Below are positions 63,301 to 64,000 of a DNA stretch of 64,000 nucleotides, piece by piece (position 1 is the stretch's first letter; each line of letters starts with the position of its first letter). Under the pieces are notes generated by a model. That model was not told the DNA's origin. It did no database searches and worked only from the letters and a program-made list of their open reading frames with translations. The stretch covers positions 992,001-1,056,000 of the forward strand of contig NZ_CP032869.1 in the NCBI RefSeq assembly GCF_003576455.2, read 5' to 3'. This DNA is from Mucilaginibacter celer (GTDB lineage Bacteria > Bacteroidota > Bacteroidia > Sphingobacteriales > Sphingobacteriaceae). A program made the position numbers and the translations under genes.

Positions 63301-64000
63301 TTTAGTGGCAAAGTATCGCCGGCAGTGCCGCTTAGCGTAGGTAACAATACGGTAACCGTAAAAGTTACCGCTCCGGATGGTGTTACAACCCGCACATACA
63401 CCTTAAATATAACCAGGCTGGCTTCGCCTGCAATTAATTATTCAAGCCCTCATTTATATACCACTAATACCGCCATAGCACCTTTAACACCAAGCAGCAG
63501 TAATATAGGTGCTTTAGGTTTTAGTAATACCGATCCGGCAGTTGTTTACAGCGGCAAGGCGGTTGACGTAAGAACAGACTTTGCCGGTAATGTATATTTT
63601 GCCGGTATTACAAGCACAACTCCGGCGGCACCAACGGGGATTTTTAAAATTAACGCAAGCAGTGGGGTTATTGACACGGTGGCAAAAAATTTTGGAGATG
63701 GGGGCAATCACATCAACTATGATTTTACTATAGATCCTGCCGGTAATATCTACGTTTTACAACTTAGTGCTAATAACGTACTGAAAATACCTGCCGGGGG
63801 CGGTGCCCGGGTTAATATTCCTGTTACTTCGCCTATAGCTATCACTACCGATCCTAAAGGCAATATTTATGTAATAAATAACATCAGCAAGCTTTATAAA
63901 ATTCCGGTTAATGGTACAAGCCCTATTTTGGTTACCACCCCGGCTACAACTTTGTTTGGAGGGCTGGCAGCAGATGCGCTGGGAAATATTTACCTGGCTA
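60379..64000 (+). CDS. giant secreted modular protein, NHL propeller / Ig / cadherin-like repeats (3' end outside window)
   Basis: Open from ATG 60379 to the window end (at least 1207 aa). Signal peptide (about 20-38, LLLVAFLLLAISQTLA). The body is tandem modules, each opening with (P)xISYSGPQxYxT...ITPLxP (near residues 62, 592 and 1017), then NHL-type blades (GLTVDAQGNIYVTD, GVAIDYAGNVYVADTYNNRVDKI), an Ig-like segment (LPPGLHFDSNTGIISGTP...YTITAYNSTGS) and one or two cadherin-like beta-sandwich units (IKVNGIAVASGNASAGIPL). Likely cell-surface or secreted by type IX; a sorting domain would be beyond the window. Confidence 0.85.
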   Translation, partial: MQKTFPSRVNISGMLYHIKCTLLLVAFLLLAISQTLAKPPKSVHKKIKNTARTNTASAAPTISYSGPQNYVTNRPITPLVPTSTGVAPFGFSTTRVQVGSGFTRPMGLTVDAQGNIYVTDNTAAPGNGMVKKILADGSSTVTIATGLVGPRGLTLSDDGNIAVADMGGHSIKKVLLSNGSIQVVSSNLANPVSVSYDGSWAYIADLTYSDILYADGSALPMNGVTNPTFIVVKDKYQYIAANDGIHSFSTFEVGRVVGKDIVGPLSLAADFQDNIYVYDHVNKALKLFPADGSAAKVLASDFGASPAGYAPGGVAIDYAGNVYVADTYNNRVDKIVPVGGYFLSPASLPPGLHFDSNTGIISGTPIGGDYAPQVYTITAYNSTGSTSTTVTIGESYDRAQLRSVTPSKGSSTLTPSFRFPDTTRNYRITVPYIDSVISFTPIASSSGSTIKVNGIAVASGNASAGIPLIAGRNDITVTCDNGTWSNTYIFRVSRAPALASLTPDEGFLTPGFNKDIFSYRYNVPNLAGSTRLKPVVSDTSQRIKVNGVAVASGSFSASIPLDVGNNIINTEVTSRDGSVSTIYSTTVSRAPLPPTVSYAGPQTFFTGTAISPLTPNTSGGANFAFSSIPIPYNIQGKALAIDTGGNLYYNNTQTNNIDKLPPGGNIPVTIATNFPAVAITVDLAGNVYVANSTQVSRIAAGGGAPVLIATGLSSITGMAIDRTGSLYLISSTSQSIIKIPAGGGAQTLIATGKQPIYITKDNDDTLYILANNGDIVKYYPVTTKMQTIPAAEGYTAVTAIAVDASYNIFLRLGANISMLRPGASYPSSVLNPVLTSGKLYIATDNKDNLYINGNNGLQKIPLFGGYLIRPILPDGLSMDKNTGIISGNATVGSPATDYTVTSFNPGGSASAVVNIKVVSTIASLSALKINKGLLNFVSQTSVYNITVPNSVSAITLTPTATDSTANILVNGSPVFSGKVSPAVPLSVGNNTVTVKVTAPDGVTTRTYTLNITRLASPAINYSSPHLYTTNTAIAPLTPSSSNIGALGFSNTDPAVVYSGKAVDVRTDFAGNVYFAGITSTTPAAPTGIFKINASSGVIDTVAKNFGDGGNHINYDFTIDPAGNIYVLQLSANNVLKIPAGGGARVNIPVTSPIAITTDPKGNIYVINNISKLYKIPVNGTSPILVTTPATTLFGGLAADALGNIYLA

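Overview
The window reads as chromosome of a Bacteroidota member of the Sphingobacteriaceae (Mucilaginibacter/Pedobacter-like; genus is my inference). Reasons: promoters of the TAnnTTTG type, weak Shine-Dalgarno signals, many Bacteroidota-typical families (cbb3 oxidase with a CcoO-like dihaem subunit, GH92, BBP2-type porin, HisKA_2 kinase with TPRs, SDR threonine dehydrogenase-like protein), and many short dispersed inverted repeats between genes. No rRNA, tRNA, CRISPR array or intact transposase gene was seen.

Layout. (1) 1-5.6 kb: a rightward respiratory/nitrosative-stress block: CcoN-like oxidase subunit, CcoO-like cytochrome with an additional C-terminal cytochrome c domain, two small membrane proteins, a group III truncated haemoglobin, two small cupins and a flavohaemoglobin (Hmp). 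(2) 5.6-9.8 kb: ordinary accessory genes (lipoprotein, PD40 propeller protein, metallophosphoesterase, VOC protein, azoreductase with a notable palindromic control region). (3) 9.8-10.8 kb: about 1 kb without genes, packed with repeats (iterated GTGGAACAC motifs, GC-rich repeat, inverted-repeat element). (4) 10.8-38.9 kb: a 28-kb, tightly packed, single-strand operon encoding an extracellular contractile injection system (eCIS; Afp/PVC/AlgoCIS-like): cap (Pvc16/DUF4255), unknown 396-aa protein, two sheaths, two tubes, DUF5908 protein, LysM protein, VgrG-like spike, PAAR tip, gp25-like protein, baseplate J-like and Afp12-like wedge proteins, a 1338-aa PKD protein that may be a fibre, a tape measure, two DUF4157 proteins (one a 1206-aa candidate cargo with an HNH-like motif), a TPR protein and an AAA+ ATPase. 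A related inverted repeat lies at each edge of the cluster. (5) 39.3-43.6 kb: a TPR histidine kinase and a sigma-54 response regulator directly downstream, possibly its control pair.

(6) 43.8-48.4 kb: two cold-shock-domain genes split by a terminator, followed by a structured non-coding stretch with two alternative pairing partners; a small membrane protein; then a GNAT acyltransferase, an M20 deacylase and a second sigma-54 regulator as one unit. (7) 48.4-54.1 kb: nested inverted repeats, a beta-barrel porin, a secreted protein, and a leftward amino-acid permease/PLP-enzyme operon. (8) 54.4-58.9 kb: a LacI-family regulator with TAAAACGTTTTA-type operators sitting in downstream promoters, a secreted BSP-type metallopeptidase and a GH92 mannosidase; one operator-bearing promoter ends at a strong terminator about 140 nt later and may make a small RNA. 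(9) 59.2-64 kb: a threonine-dehydrogenase-like SDR and the first ~1200 residues of a very large secreted modular NHL/Ig/cadherin-like protein that runs off the window.

All identifications are by eye from motifs and gene order; no searches were run.
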